64,000 bases of DNA, from assembly GCA_947501845.1 (NCBI GenBank), contig CANMXP010000020.1:29037-93036 (forward strand), in the 5' to 3' direction. Source of the stretch: an uncultured Flavobacteriaceae bacterium (GTDB lineage: Bacteria; Bacteroidota; Bacteroidia; Flavobacteriales; Flavobacteriaceae). How positions within the stretch are numbered: position 1 is the first letter of the stretch; each line of letters begins with the position of its first letter. Under the pieces are notes generated by a model. The model did no database searches. It was not told the DNA's origin and worked only from the letters and a program-made list of their open reading frames with translations. Shown here piece after piece: positions 52,440 to 59,413 of this stretch. The translations under genes were made by a program, and so were the position numbers.

Positions 52440-54019
52440 ACCAATTCTAAATAACCTTTTTCAGCACCTTCTTTTATAGTTTTCTCTTGCTCTATTTGTT
52501 TTTTTAGTTCAGCATAAAATGCATCTATGTCACTTGGAAATTTGGACATTCGCCAAAGGTCTTCAGCGTGCAATGGTCCATTTTCCTTTAATAGTTTTAC
52601 TAAGTCCATAAGTGTGGTTTTACTATTATATCTTATTTCTCTTAAAGAATTTTTTTTCAATATCTTGGGTGATTTTTGGTCAACTAACACATTGTTTTCA
52701 TCTCCTAGTAACTTACTGAAAATTGACTGCAATAATTTTTCAGAATTTTCTCTATTAGAATTAATTTCATTTTCTAGATTATCACAATTTATATTCAATT
52801 TTTTTACTTTTTTTGAAATTTCCTTTTGTTCTTCAATTGGGGGTAATGGAAAAGGTAAAAGTTCAAATTCTGAATATTTTAGTGAATGAACAGTCATCCC
52901 ATATTTAACAAAATCTTTTAGAAGTATTGATTCCATTCCTTTCAATCCAAGTCGAATATATTCATTCATGTTTGGGATATACGGAATTAAAACTTTTAAA
53001 TCTTGATTAACTGTACATTTAACCTTATTGATAGCAATTGGAATGGTCCTTTTTAAGATTCCCGATCGAGCAACGATCAGTAAAGATCCTTCAGGTATTA
53101 AATTTGCACTAGAATTATTTACACCTTCCATTGTTATATAATCCTGAGATTCGTAGATATAATCTCTTTTCATATCTTTAGGACTTATCCATGGAATATT
53201 TCCATTCCAATAGTTGAAGTTCCTTTTAGATGGAGTTCCGCCTCCAATAATGTGACCTATTGATTTTAATCTAGACCATTCCCAGCTTACAGGAATGTTA
53301 AACGGAAATTCTTCTTTTTGGATTTTAGGTAGAGGTTTCGGTATCTTGATTTTTTTCTCTTTTATAAATAGCTTTTTTTTAGATTCTATTTGTTTTTGCA
53401 ACTTATTTATAGATTCAATAGTTTGGTTTTGTTTTCGCCAATCTTTAGTTAGTTTACCTCTAATTGCATCTTGTAAAATAGACTTACGAAGTTTAGTTAG
53501 GTTTTTTTGTTGTAATAGTAATTCTTTTTCTAACTTTTTATAGTTTAATTCTGCTGCATGGATCTCGTTTATAATATTCTCTTGTTCTTGTTTTGTAGGT
53601 AAATAAATATCTAACTCAAAGATTTGTTTAGGATTAATTCGTTTTGAACCTACCCCTTTTGCTAGAGTTTCTAACTTTAAATAGAAATTTCCTTTTTTAA
53701 AGAAGTAAAAAATCCATTCAGGATGGCATGAGTCGTCTATATCAAATGCTGGTATATCAGAACTAGATTCAAATCCATCTAGTTCATGAGGAACAATTCC
53801 AAAGGCACCTTTATGTAAGTTTTGTTTGCCGTATATAAATTGTCCTGATTTCCTAATATAATATTTTGTGGCTCCTTTTTTATCCTTTGTAATAGGTCTT
53901 TTTTCAATACCAAGAACGTTTAGTTTTACCCTAAGTCTTTTGTTAGTGTTTGGATTTTCTGAAACGATTTTTGATTCAGTCAAAAGTGATCCTAGTTTTA
54001 CCTTTTTCCAGTTTTTCAT
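52436..54019 (-). CDS. hsdS: type I restriction-modification specificity subunit with extra C-terminal domain
   Basis: 527 residues. Two target-recognition domains (about 1-140 and 245-410, the second starting IPVSWEWSRLKSIGHI) are joined by conserved helices (LRKSILQDAIRGKLTKDW) and a Lys/Glu-rich coiled coil. The two domains read the two halves of a bipartite DNA site. The last 70 residues (LMDLVKLLKENGPLHAEDLW ... GYLEL) are a winged-helix-like addition not found in textbook HsdS. It overlaps hsdM and the ATPase gene by 4 nt each. Confidence 0.92.
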   Translation of the reverse strand: MKNWKKVKLGSLLTESKIVSENPNTNKRLRVKLNVLGIEKRPITKDKKGATKYYIRKSGQFIYGKQNLHKGAFGIVPHELDGFESSSDIPAFDIDDSCHPEWIFYFFKKGNFYLKLETLAKGVGSKRINPKQIFELDIYLPTKQEQENIINEIHAAELNYKKLEKELLLQQKNLTKLRKSILQDAIRGKLTKDWRKQNQTIESINKLQKQIESKKKLFIKEKKIKIPKPLPKIQKEEFPFNIPVSWEWSRLKSIGHIIGGGTPSKRNFNYWNGNIPWISPKDMKRDYIYESQDYITMEGVNNSSANLIPEGSLLIVARSGILKRTIPIAINKVKCTVNQDLKVLIPYIPNMNEYIRLGLKGMESILLKDFVKYGMTVHSLKYSEFELLPFPLPPIEEQKEISKKVKKLNINCDNLENEINSNRENSEKLLQSIFSKLLGDENNVLVDQKSPKILKKNSLREIRYNSKTTLMDLVKLLKENGPLHAEDLWRMSKFPSDIDAFYAELKKQIEQEKTIKEGAEKGYLELV

Positions 54020-55440
54020 ATAAGTGCTTTTTTAATCTCGGCTAATAGTGTAGCACTTTTTTGAAATGAAATATCTATTTTAACTAATAATTCTTCTGTT
54101 GTATATACTTTTTCTGCCTCAGGAAAATAAGGGTTTTTTATATCGAGATTGAAATCTCTTTCTTTTATTTCATCAAGAGAAATTTTCCATGCATATTTAT
54201 TCTCCTTACGATCGTTCCACCACTTTTTAATATCATCAAAATGCCTTATATCAATGGGTTTAGATTTACTGAAATTCTTTATTCCTTCAGGGTATGGCAT
54301 TTCATAGTACCAAGTTTCTTTGGTTGAAGTTCCTTTTTCAAAGAATAATAAATTCGTTTTAATTCCTGTATAGGGGTTAAAAACACCATTTGGCAAACGT
54401 ACTATGGTGTGTAGGTTACATTTGGTTAATAATTCTTCTTTAATTCTGACTTTGATACCTTTTCCAAACAAGGAACCATCTGGAAGAACAACAGAGGCAC
54501 GTCCATTTTTCTTTAAAATTTTTATAATTAGTGCTAAAAATAAATCAGCGGTTTCCCTAGTTCTAAATTCTTCTGGAAAATTCTTCTCAATACCATCTTC
54601 CTCTTGCCCACCGAAGGGAGGGTTAGAAAGGACAAGATTTACTTGATTTGAGTTTTTCCAGTTGTCGTAAGGAGTGGTTAGTAAATTACCCTTTATAATT
54701 GCGGGTTTTTCAATACCATGAAGTATTAAGTTAGTTGTGCATAAAAGGTGAGGTAATGGTTTTTTCTCAATCCCTCTAATAGAATTTTGTGTAACCAGAG
54801 AACCTTGATCAAATCCATCTTTCTTTGACAAATTATCTAATGTACAAGTTAAAAAACCTCCGGTACCACATGCCGGGTCTAAAACCGTTTCACCAATTTG
54901 AGGATCTATCATGTCAACCATAAATTGTGTGACTGCTCTTGGAGTATAATATTCACCTGATGAACCAGCACTTTGCAACTCTTTTAATATAGATTCATAA
55001 ATATCGTTAAATACATGCCTGTCTTTATTTTTACTAGAGAAATCAATTTTATTTATTTCATTAATGACTTGACGGAACAGAGTTCCTTTCTTCATGTAAT
55101 TATATGTGTCATTAAAAACTGATTTTACAATAACAGATTGATCTGTATCAGTAGGTTCAATTGTTTTTAATATTGGAAATAATTCGTCATTGATAAAAGT
55201 GATTAATTCATCTCCTGTTAATCCATCTTCATCTGCTGCCCAATTTTGCCATTTTAGTTTTTCAGGTAATGGACTTTTGTATGTTTTTCTTGATAATTTC
55301 CATTCTTCTTCTTTATCAGCAAAAATTTTCATAAAAAGCATCCAGACCATTTGGGAAATCCTTTGCGCATCACCATCAACCCCTTCATCTTTTCTCATGA
55401 TGTTTCTAATGGATCTTACTATTGATGTTATGTTACTCAT
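54016..55440 (-). CDS. hsdM: type I restriction-modification methyltransferase subunit
   Basis: 474 residues. An HsdM N-terminal helical domain (about 1-140) is followed by the N6-adenine methyltransferase core: SSGEYYTPRAVTQFMVDMID, motif I DPACGTGGFL binding S-adenosylmethionine, and motif IV SNPPFGGQEEDG. The C-terminal part has LVKIDISFQ. It methylates adenine at the site chosen by HsdS. It begins 56 nt after the XRE gene and overlaps hsdS by 4 nt. All catalytic motifs are intact. Confidence 0.95.
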   Translation of the reverse strand: MSNITSIVRSIRNIMRKDEGVDGDAQRISQMVWMLFMKIFADKEEEWKLSRKTYKSPLPEKLKWQNWAADEDGLTGDELITFINDELFPILKTIEPTDTDQSVIVKSVFNDTYNYMKKGTLFRQVINEINKIDFSSKNKDRHVFNDIYESILKELQSAGSSGEYYTPRAVTQFMVDMIDPQIGETVLDPACGTGGFLTCTLDNLSKKDGFDQGSLVTQNSIRGIEKKPLPHLLCTTNLILHGIEKPAIIKGNLLTTPYDNWKNSNQVNLVLSNPPFGGQEEDGIEKNFPEEFRTRETADLFLALIIKILKKNGRASVVLPDGSLFGKGIKVRIKEELLTKCNLHTIVRLPNGVFNPYTGIKTNLLFFEKGTSTKETWYYEMPYPEGIKNFSKSKPIDIRHFDDIKKWWNDRKENKYAWKISLDEIKERDFNLDIKNPYFPEAEKVYTTEELLVKIDISFQKSATLLAEIKKALI

Positions 55441-55496
55441 TAAGCTTTTATGTAAATTTGGTTTCCGTTTTTATTATTAAGCGAATCATTATGTTT

Positions 55497-55712
55497 TTAG
55501 TTTTCTAATTTCAAATCACTAAAAACCTCTTTAAACATTTCTCCAGGGTCAATGTCAATTGCTAAAGCAATTAAATACAATTCATCTGCTCGTAGTTTTG
55601 TCGATTCATTTGAAGTCAACTGTGATAGTCGAGCTTGACTGATTCCTGTTCGTCTGGAAACCATTGCTCTATTCACAGATTTTTTAGTAAGATATAGCCC
55701 TAAAGATGTCAT
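55497..55712 (-). CDS. XRE-family regulator of the defence operon
   Basis: 71 residues forming one helix-turn-helix domain: VNRAMVSRRTGISQARLSQL is the HTH, and LRADELYLIALAIDIDPGEM the closing helices. It is like the control (C) proteins and small Xre repressors that time restriction-modification gene expression. It is the first gene of the operon, 56 nt before hsdM. The divergent small protein at 55852 shares its promoter region. Confidence 0.85.
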   Translation of the reverse strand: MTSLGLYLTKKSVNRAMVSRRTGISQARLSQLTSNESTKLRADELYLIALAIDIDPGEMFKEVFSDLKLEN

Positions 55713-55851
55713 GATTCTTTTGAATTTGTTGAGATAAATATATACTTATTAAATAAAAATGTAGAATATCTAAAGTTTTGTTTTGAATTTCGATAGATTA
55801 TCATTAGATTTGTTTAGAAAGTCTAAAGAATTATTTATAAAGTATAATGAT

Positions 55852-56055
55852 ATGAGCAAAAGATATACCAAAGCTGATTTAGAACAAATTGTATATAAAC
55901 AATTAGATAATCTAAACGCAATGCATGATTTATTAAGGATTATGAAAGTCCAAAATGACCTAATCCAAAACATCAATCAAACGCTCAGAGAGGAAATTGG
56001 TCAATTTAAGGAGCAACAAGTCATGTATCCAACAAGAAGAAAGTCAAAATCGTAA
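55852..56055 (+). CDS. small coiled-coil protein divergent from the XRE gene
   Basis: 67 residues from the ATG at 55852; a TTG at 55783 would extend it to 90. It is highly charged and helical (KADLEQIVYKQLDNLNAMHD, IQNINQTLREEIGQFKEQQ) with heptad spacing, and ends in a basic tail (PTRRKSKS). No family is recognised. Its position suggests a link with the defence operon, for example regulator, inhibitor or toxin partner, but nothing in the sequence shows this. Confidence 0.5.
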   Translation: MSKRYTKADLEQIVYKQLDNLNAMHDLLRIMKVQNDLIQNINQTLREEIGQFKEQQVMYPTRRKSKS

Positions 56056-56173
56056 TCCTTGGGAGCGGTGGGAAGATTAAGCTCTTTTGGTTTTTTAGGG
56101 TCGGCTTGTGTGCTGGCAAAAACCAAATGTGCTTAATGTGCGGCTGGCTTTTCCGCAATGGCATACAACAAAA

Positions 56174-56199
56174 ATATATAGTTAATATTAACTATATAT
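56174..56199. promoter_or_regulatory. perfect 26-bp palindrome upstream of an AraC gene
   Basis: ATATATAGTTAAT is followed directly by its exact complement. It lies 99 nt before the AraC ATG at 56299, at the right-hand edge of the accessory island. It could be an operator or simply an AT-rich cruciform. Confidence 0.4.
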
Positions 56200-56298
56200 C
56201 TATTATGTACAGACCAAGATAATAAACCTTTTTAAGCATTTAAAGTAATTTACCATAACAATTTGTAATGTTATCAGTTTCTTTGAGACCTAGTAAGT

Positions 56299-57147
56299 AT
56301 GGCACATTTATTCTCTGAATTTTCTACAGATGCTATTTTAAAAGTAGGCAATGAATCTCTTTTAGAACAGTACAAACAATCTAAACAGGTAGAATTATTT
56401 ACGTTTATAAGAACTAAAGATTCTAGAGCAGAAATTGTTGTAGATAGTATGCCTTTTACCATCCAGTCCCACAGTGTTTTAGCCCTAACCAACATTCAAT
56501 ATTTACAATTTATTAAAGGCGAAGATCTGGTAGTATATCAATTTAACCGAGAGTTTTATTGTATTAAAGACCACGACCAAGAAGTTGGCTGTGCCGGGTT
56601 GTTGTTTTTTGGGAATGAACACCTACCTCTTATTCATTTAGATGAAAAAGAACAGAATAAGTTTAACATACTCCATGAGGTATTTGTTGATGAGTTAGAA
56701 ACTAAAGATAATATTCAAGCCGAAATGTTGCGTATGCTTATGGCCAGATTTATTATTAAAAGCACACGTATACTTAAAGCTAAAGACGATACAGAAGTAC
56801 TACCAACCTCTAAAGATTCAAAAATAGAATTATTGAGAAGTTTTAATGTTATGGTAGAATCACATTTTAGGCAAGAGCATAGTGTGAGTTTTTATGCAGA
56901 TAAACTCTTTAAATCACCAAAAACCTTATCCAATACCTTTGCCAAATTAAATACAAGTCCGTTAAAAATAATTCACGAACGTCTTATTCTTGAATCAAAA
57001 CGATTATTGGTTTACACCGACAAAACAGCCAAAGAAATTGCTTTCGAAATTGGTTTTGAAGACGCTTCGCATTTAAGCAGATTATTTAAAAAACATACCT
57101 CTTTATCACCATCAGACTTTAAAAAGCAGCTCAAATCCGCTTCTTAG
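56299..57147 (+). CDS. AraC-family transcriptional regulator
   Basis: 282 residues. The N-terminal half resembles an AraC cupin-like sensor (VDSMPFTIQSHSVLALTNIQ). The C-terminal DNA-binding domain has VSFYADKLFKSPKTLSNTFA and TAKEIAFEIGFEDASHLSRL, ending in LSPSDFKKQL. It is the first gene to the right of the island. It lies upstream of a small gene and an AhpD-like/cupredoxin pair, which may be its targets. Confidence 0.88.
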   Translation: MAHLFSEFSTDAILKVGNESLLEQYKQSKQVELFTFIRTKDSRAEIVVDSMPFTIQSHSVLALTNIQYLQFIKGEDLVVYQFNREFYCIKDHDQEVGCAGLLFFGNEHLPLIHLDEKEQNKFNILHEVFVDELETKDNIQAEMLRMLMARFIIKSTRILKAKDDTEVLPTSKDSKIELLRSFNVMVESHFRQEHSVSFYADKLFKSPKTLSNTFAKLNTSPLKIIHERLILESKRLLVYTDKTAKEIAFEIGFEDASHLSRLFKKHTSLSPSDFKKQLKSAS

Positions 57148-57202
57148 GAAAAATTGACAAGTCTTAGGGAGATTCATTCATTTTATAATATCCCATTGTA
57201 AC

Positions 57203-57213
57203 GCATCTTTGTA
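57203..57213 (+). promoter_or_regulatory. -7-like promoter element before the small gene at 57239
   Basis: gcatctttgta is identical to the element at 57474-57484 before the AhpD-like gene. It differs from TAnnTTTG at one position. Two copies in front of successive genes suggest a shared promoter type. Confidence 0.35.
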
Positions 57214-57238
57214 GTGTATAATTTAAACAAAGAAAGTT

Positions 57239-57415
57239 ATGAATTTAAAACACATATCCATTTTCAATTTAATTGAAATATTCAGGAATAATAAAAGAAA
57301 ATCACTTAACACGATAAGCCCTAAAACACACTGCGAACAAAAACACATCCATGATTTTTATTGCGATGCCGAAGCACCTTATATAGATGCTTCCATCATA
57401 CATTCAAAATCATAA
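57239..57415 (+). CDS. small protein (58 aa) upstream of the AhpD-like gene
   Basis: 58 codons from ATG at 57239 to TAA at 57415, preceded by AAAGAAAG. Residues include HCEQKHIHDFYCDAEAPYID, with two Cys and three His close together that could bind metal. No family is recognised. It is placed between an AraC regulator and a peroxidase-like operon and has its own promoter-like element. Confidence 0.45.
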   Translation: MNLKHISIFNLIEIFRNNKRKSLNTISPKTHCEQKHIHDFYCDAEAPYIDASIIHSKS

Positions 57416-57473
57416 AGGGAAAAATCGACAATTCAAAAGGAAGAACTTACATGGTGTAACCTTTTATACGGTT

Positions 57474-57484
57474 GCATCTTTGTA
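57474..57484 (+). promoter_or_regulatory. -7-like promoter element before the AhpD-like gene
   Basis: gcatctttgta, identical to 57203-57213, lies 55 nt before the ATG at 57539. It is followed by an A-rich leader. Confidence 0.35.
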
Positions 57485-57538
57485 CCAGAATAAAAACAAC
57501 AAAATTTTATAAAAAATAAATATTAAAAAATTAAGATT

Positions 57539-58087
57539 ATGAGCACATTTAATGTACCAAAAAGAGAAGACGTTAGCGAAAACAATCAAGCTATTTTCGA
57601 TAATTTAAACAAAGCTTTAGGTTTTGTACCAAACTTATACGCAACCTATGCACACAGTGATACGGCGTTAGAAAACTATTTGAACTTTTCAAACGCAAAA
57701 ACATCATTATCAGCTAAAGAAAAAGAAGTGGTTAATTTAGCCGTAAGTGAAGTAAATCAATGTGTTTACTGTTTATCTGCACATACTGCTATTGGAAAAA
57801 TGAATGGTTTTACAGACGAGCAAATCTTAGAATTAAGGGCTGGTCATGCATCATTCGATTCTAAATTAAATGCTTTAGCGCAGTTGGCTAAAAATATAAC
57901 AGAAAACAGAGGAAAAACGGGAGAAGCGGTCTTAGAAAATTTCTTCAATGCAGGATATACTAAAGGAAATTTAATTGATACCATTTCTTTAGTGGGAGAC
58001 AAAACCATTTCTAACTATATACACCAAACAACGCAAGTACCAGTAGATTTTCCAGTAGCGCAGCCACTAGAAATCGCAACTGTATAA
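57539..58087 (+). CDS. carboxymuconolactone decarboxylase / AhpD-like protein
   Basis: 182 residues of the AhpD-fold peroxidase-related group. The active site is CVYCLSAHTAIGK, with the CxxC pair and downstream His of AhpD-type thiol-disulphide proteins. EKEVVNLAVSEVNQ and NITENRGKTGEAVL fit the surrounding helices. It probably reduces peroxides or recycles a peroxiredoxin. The following gene encodes a secreted cupredoxin-like protein 56 nt away and is likely co-transcribed. Confidence 0.88.
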   Translation: MSTFNVPKREDVSENNQAIFDNLNKALGFVPNLYATYAHSDTALENYLNFSNAKTSLSAKEKEVVNLAVSEVNQCVYCLSAHTAIGKMNGFTDEQILELRAGHASFDSKLNALAQLAKNITENRGKTGEAVLENFFNAGYTKGNLIDTISLVGDKTISNYIHQTTQVPVDFPVAQPLEIATV

Positions 58088-58143
58088 AATACAAGAATTA
58101 AAGTAAATTAATAAATAATAAACATTAATAAATATTTAAAACC

Positions 58144-58527
58144 ATGAAAAAAATCATTTCAATTTTAGTAATCGCATTAGCATTTACAATCAACACGAAC
58201 GCACAGGATGCCATGCAAAAAGATGTAAAAACAGTATCCTTAGAACAAACTAAAGGCGAGTTTACGCAAAAAGGTTTAACATTAAGCGAAGGATCTTATA
58301 TTTTTGAAATAGCAAACAACCATGTTGGAAAAGACGTTGGTTTCGTTTTAGTACCAAAGGGAAAAGATGCGACTAATCCAGAAAACCATATTAAAACAGC
58401 ATATGTAACAACAGTTGTTAAAGATGGTAAGGTTGAAAAATCTAACACCACCACATTGACAAAAGGCGAGTATGTATATTTTTGTCCTTTAAACAAAACA
58501 CCGCAATACACACTTGTAGTCAAGTAG
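58144..58527 (+). CDS. secreted cupredoxin-like protein
   Basis: 127 residues with a signal peptide (IISILVIALAFTINTNAQ). The mature protein has the beta-sandwich pattern of cupredoxins (LTLSEGSYIFEIANNHVGKD, VGFVLVPKG) with possible copper ligands: His in ANNHVGK and Cys in YFCPLNKTPQY. The usual second His and Met near the Cys are not clear, so copper binding is uncertain. It follows the AhpD-like gene and ends at a terminator. Confidence 0.72.
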   Translation: MKKIISILVIALAFTINTNAQDAMQKDVKTVSLEQTKGEFTQKGLTLSEGSYIFEIANNHVGKDVGFVLVPKGKDATNPENHIKTAYVTTVVKDGKVEKSNTTTLTKGEYVYFCPLNKTPQYTLVVK

Positions 58528-58550
58528 TTTTTTTGATTAAATTAGAAGTA

Positions 58551-58582
58551 AAAAAGGTTGCTTATTTGAGCAGCCTTTTTTG
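58551..58582 (+). terminator. rho-independent terminator after cupredoxin-like gene
   Basis: aaaaaggttgct pairs with agcagcctttttt (one mismatch) around a 6-nt loop, ending in a T-run. Confidence 0.85.
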
Positions 58583-58609
58583 TGTTTATAAAAATTTTAA
58601 CATTTTAAA

Positions 58610-58642
58610 TTTGGATTGACTAGACGAGTGGTCATATTTTTG
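58610..58642 (+). promoter_or_regulatory. tetR promoter with operator between -33 and -7
   Basis: TTTG at 58610-58613, a 21-nt spacer and TATTTTTG at 58635-58642 form the promoter. The spacer contains ATTGACTAGACGAGTGGTCA (58615-58634), an imperfect palindrome with the ATTGACyAG half-site also found at 59276 and 59380. Repressor binding there would block polymerase, so tetR is probably self-controlled. Confidence 0.65.
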
Positions 58643-58658
58643 TTGTGAATTTTAGCTT

Positions 58659-59255
58659 ATGCTTAAAACTGTTAAACATGATGCCAAAGCCGATTTCCTT
58701 TTAGAAAAGGGAATGGAAATACTATGGAGTAAAGGGTATAACGGGACGAGTGTTAATGATATAGTAAAGGCTGCAGAAGTGCCAAAAGGGTCTTTTTATT
58801 TTTATTTTGAGTCTAAGGAAGATTTTGCAGTTAAAGCTATAAATAAATATTTCGATACGCATTTTATTCCTGCAAAAGGAATTTTAGATGACGAATCTAT
58901 AATGCCAAAGCAACGTCTTTTAAATTTTTATGAATTTAGAATTCGCATTTTAAAAGACGAAATGGAATGTAAAATGGGTTGTATGGCTTGCAATCTTGCT
59001 AACGAAATGGCTGAGCATAGCGAAAATATAAGAAAAGCCATTTTAGTAAAAGAGCAATTGGTTTTATCGTTAATAGCAGGAGTTATTCAAAAGGCTCAAG
59101 AATTAGGAGAAATAAAGAACCCTATGGAAGCTAGTGTTATTGCTGCTTTTATTGAGGATGCAGGTAAGGGTGCTATGATTAGTATGAAACAAATGAAAAG
59201 TGCAGAATCTATTGATAATTTTATGGATGTAGTTAAAAAAGTACTTTTACAGTAA
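58659..59255 (+). CDS. TetR/AcrR-family repressor
   Basis: 198 residues. N-terminal helix-turn-helix: YNGTSVNDIVKAAEVPKGSF followed by YFYFESKEDF, which is typical of TetR. The all-helical C-terminal ligand domain has several cysteines (ECKMGCMACNL), perhaps redox- or metal-sensitive. Putative operators lie before its own gene and twice before the RND operon, so it probably represses both and is released by a hydrophobic ligand. Confidence 0.92.
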   Translation: MLKTVKHDAKADFLLEKGMEILWSKGYNGTSVNDIVKAAEVPKGSFYFYFESKEDFAVKAINKYFDTHFIPAKGILDDESIMPKQRLLNFYEFRIRILKDEMECKMGCMACNLANEMAEHSENIRKAILVKEQLVLSLIAGVIQKAQELGEIKNPMEASVIAAFIEDAGKGAMISMKQMKSAESIDNFMDVVKKVLLQ

Positions 59256-59275
59256 TTTTTTTTAATATTTTAATA

Positions 59276-59293
59276 ATTGACCAGTCAACTATT
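59276..59293. promoter_or_regulatory. TetR operator copy 1 before the RND operon
   Basis: ATTGACCAGTCAACTATT. The inner TTGAC..GTCAA is palindromic. An inverted copy with one mismatch lies at 59380-59397, and a weaker one before tetR. Confidence 0.6.
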
Positions 59294-59379
59294 AAAATTT
59301 TTAATTTTTTGTCCCTGTTATAGATTTATAAATCGTCATTAATATAAAGATTATAATTATTAACCAGATTAGTCGAATA

Positions 59380-59397
59380 AATAGTCGACTGGTCAAT
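59380..59397. promoter_or_regulatory. TetR operator copy 2 (inverted) before the RND operon
   Basis: AATAGTCGACTGGTCAAT is the reverse complement of the copy at 59276 with one mismatch in 18. The pair is 104 nt apart, so bound repressor dimers could loop the DNA. It ends 16 nt before the RND ATG. Confidence 0.6.
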
Positions 59398-59413
59398 TAT
59401 TTTAAACCACTAT

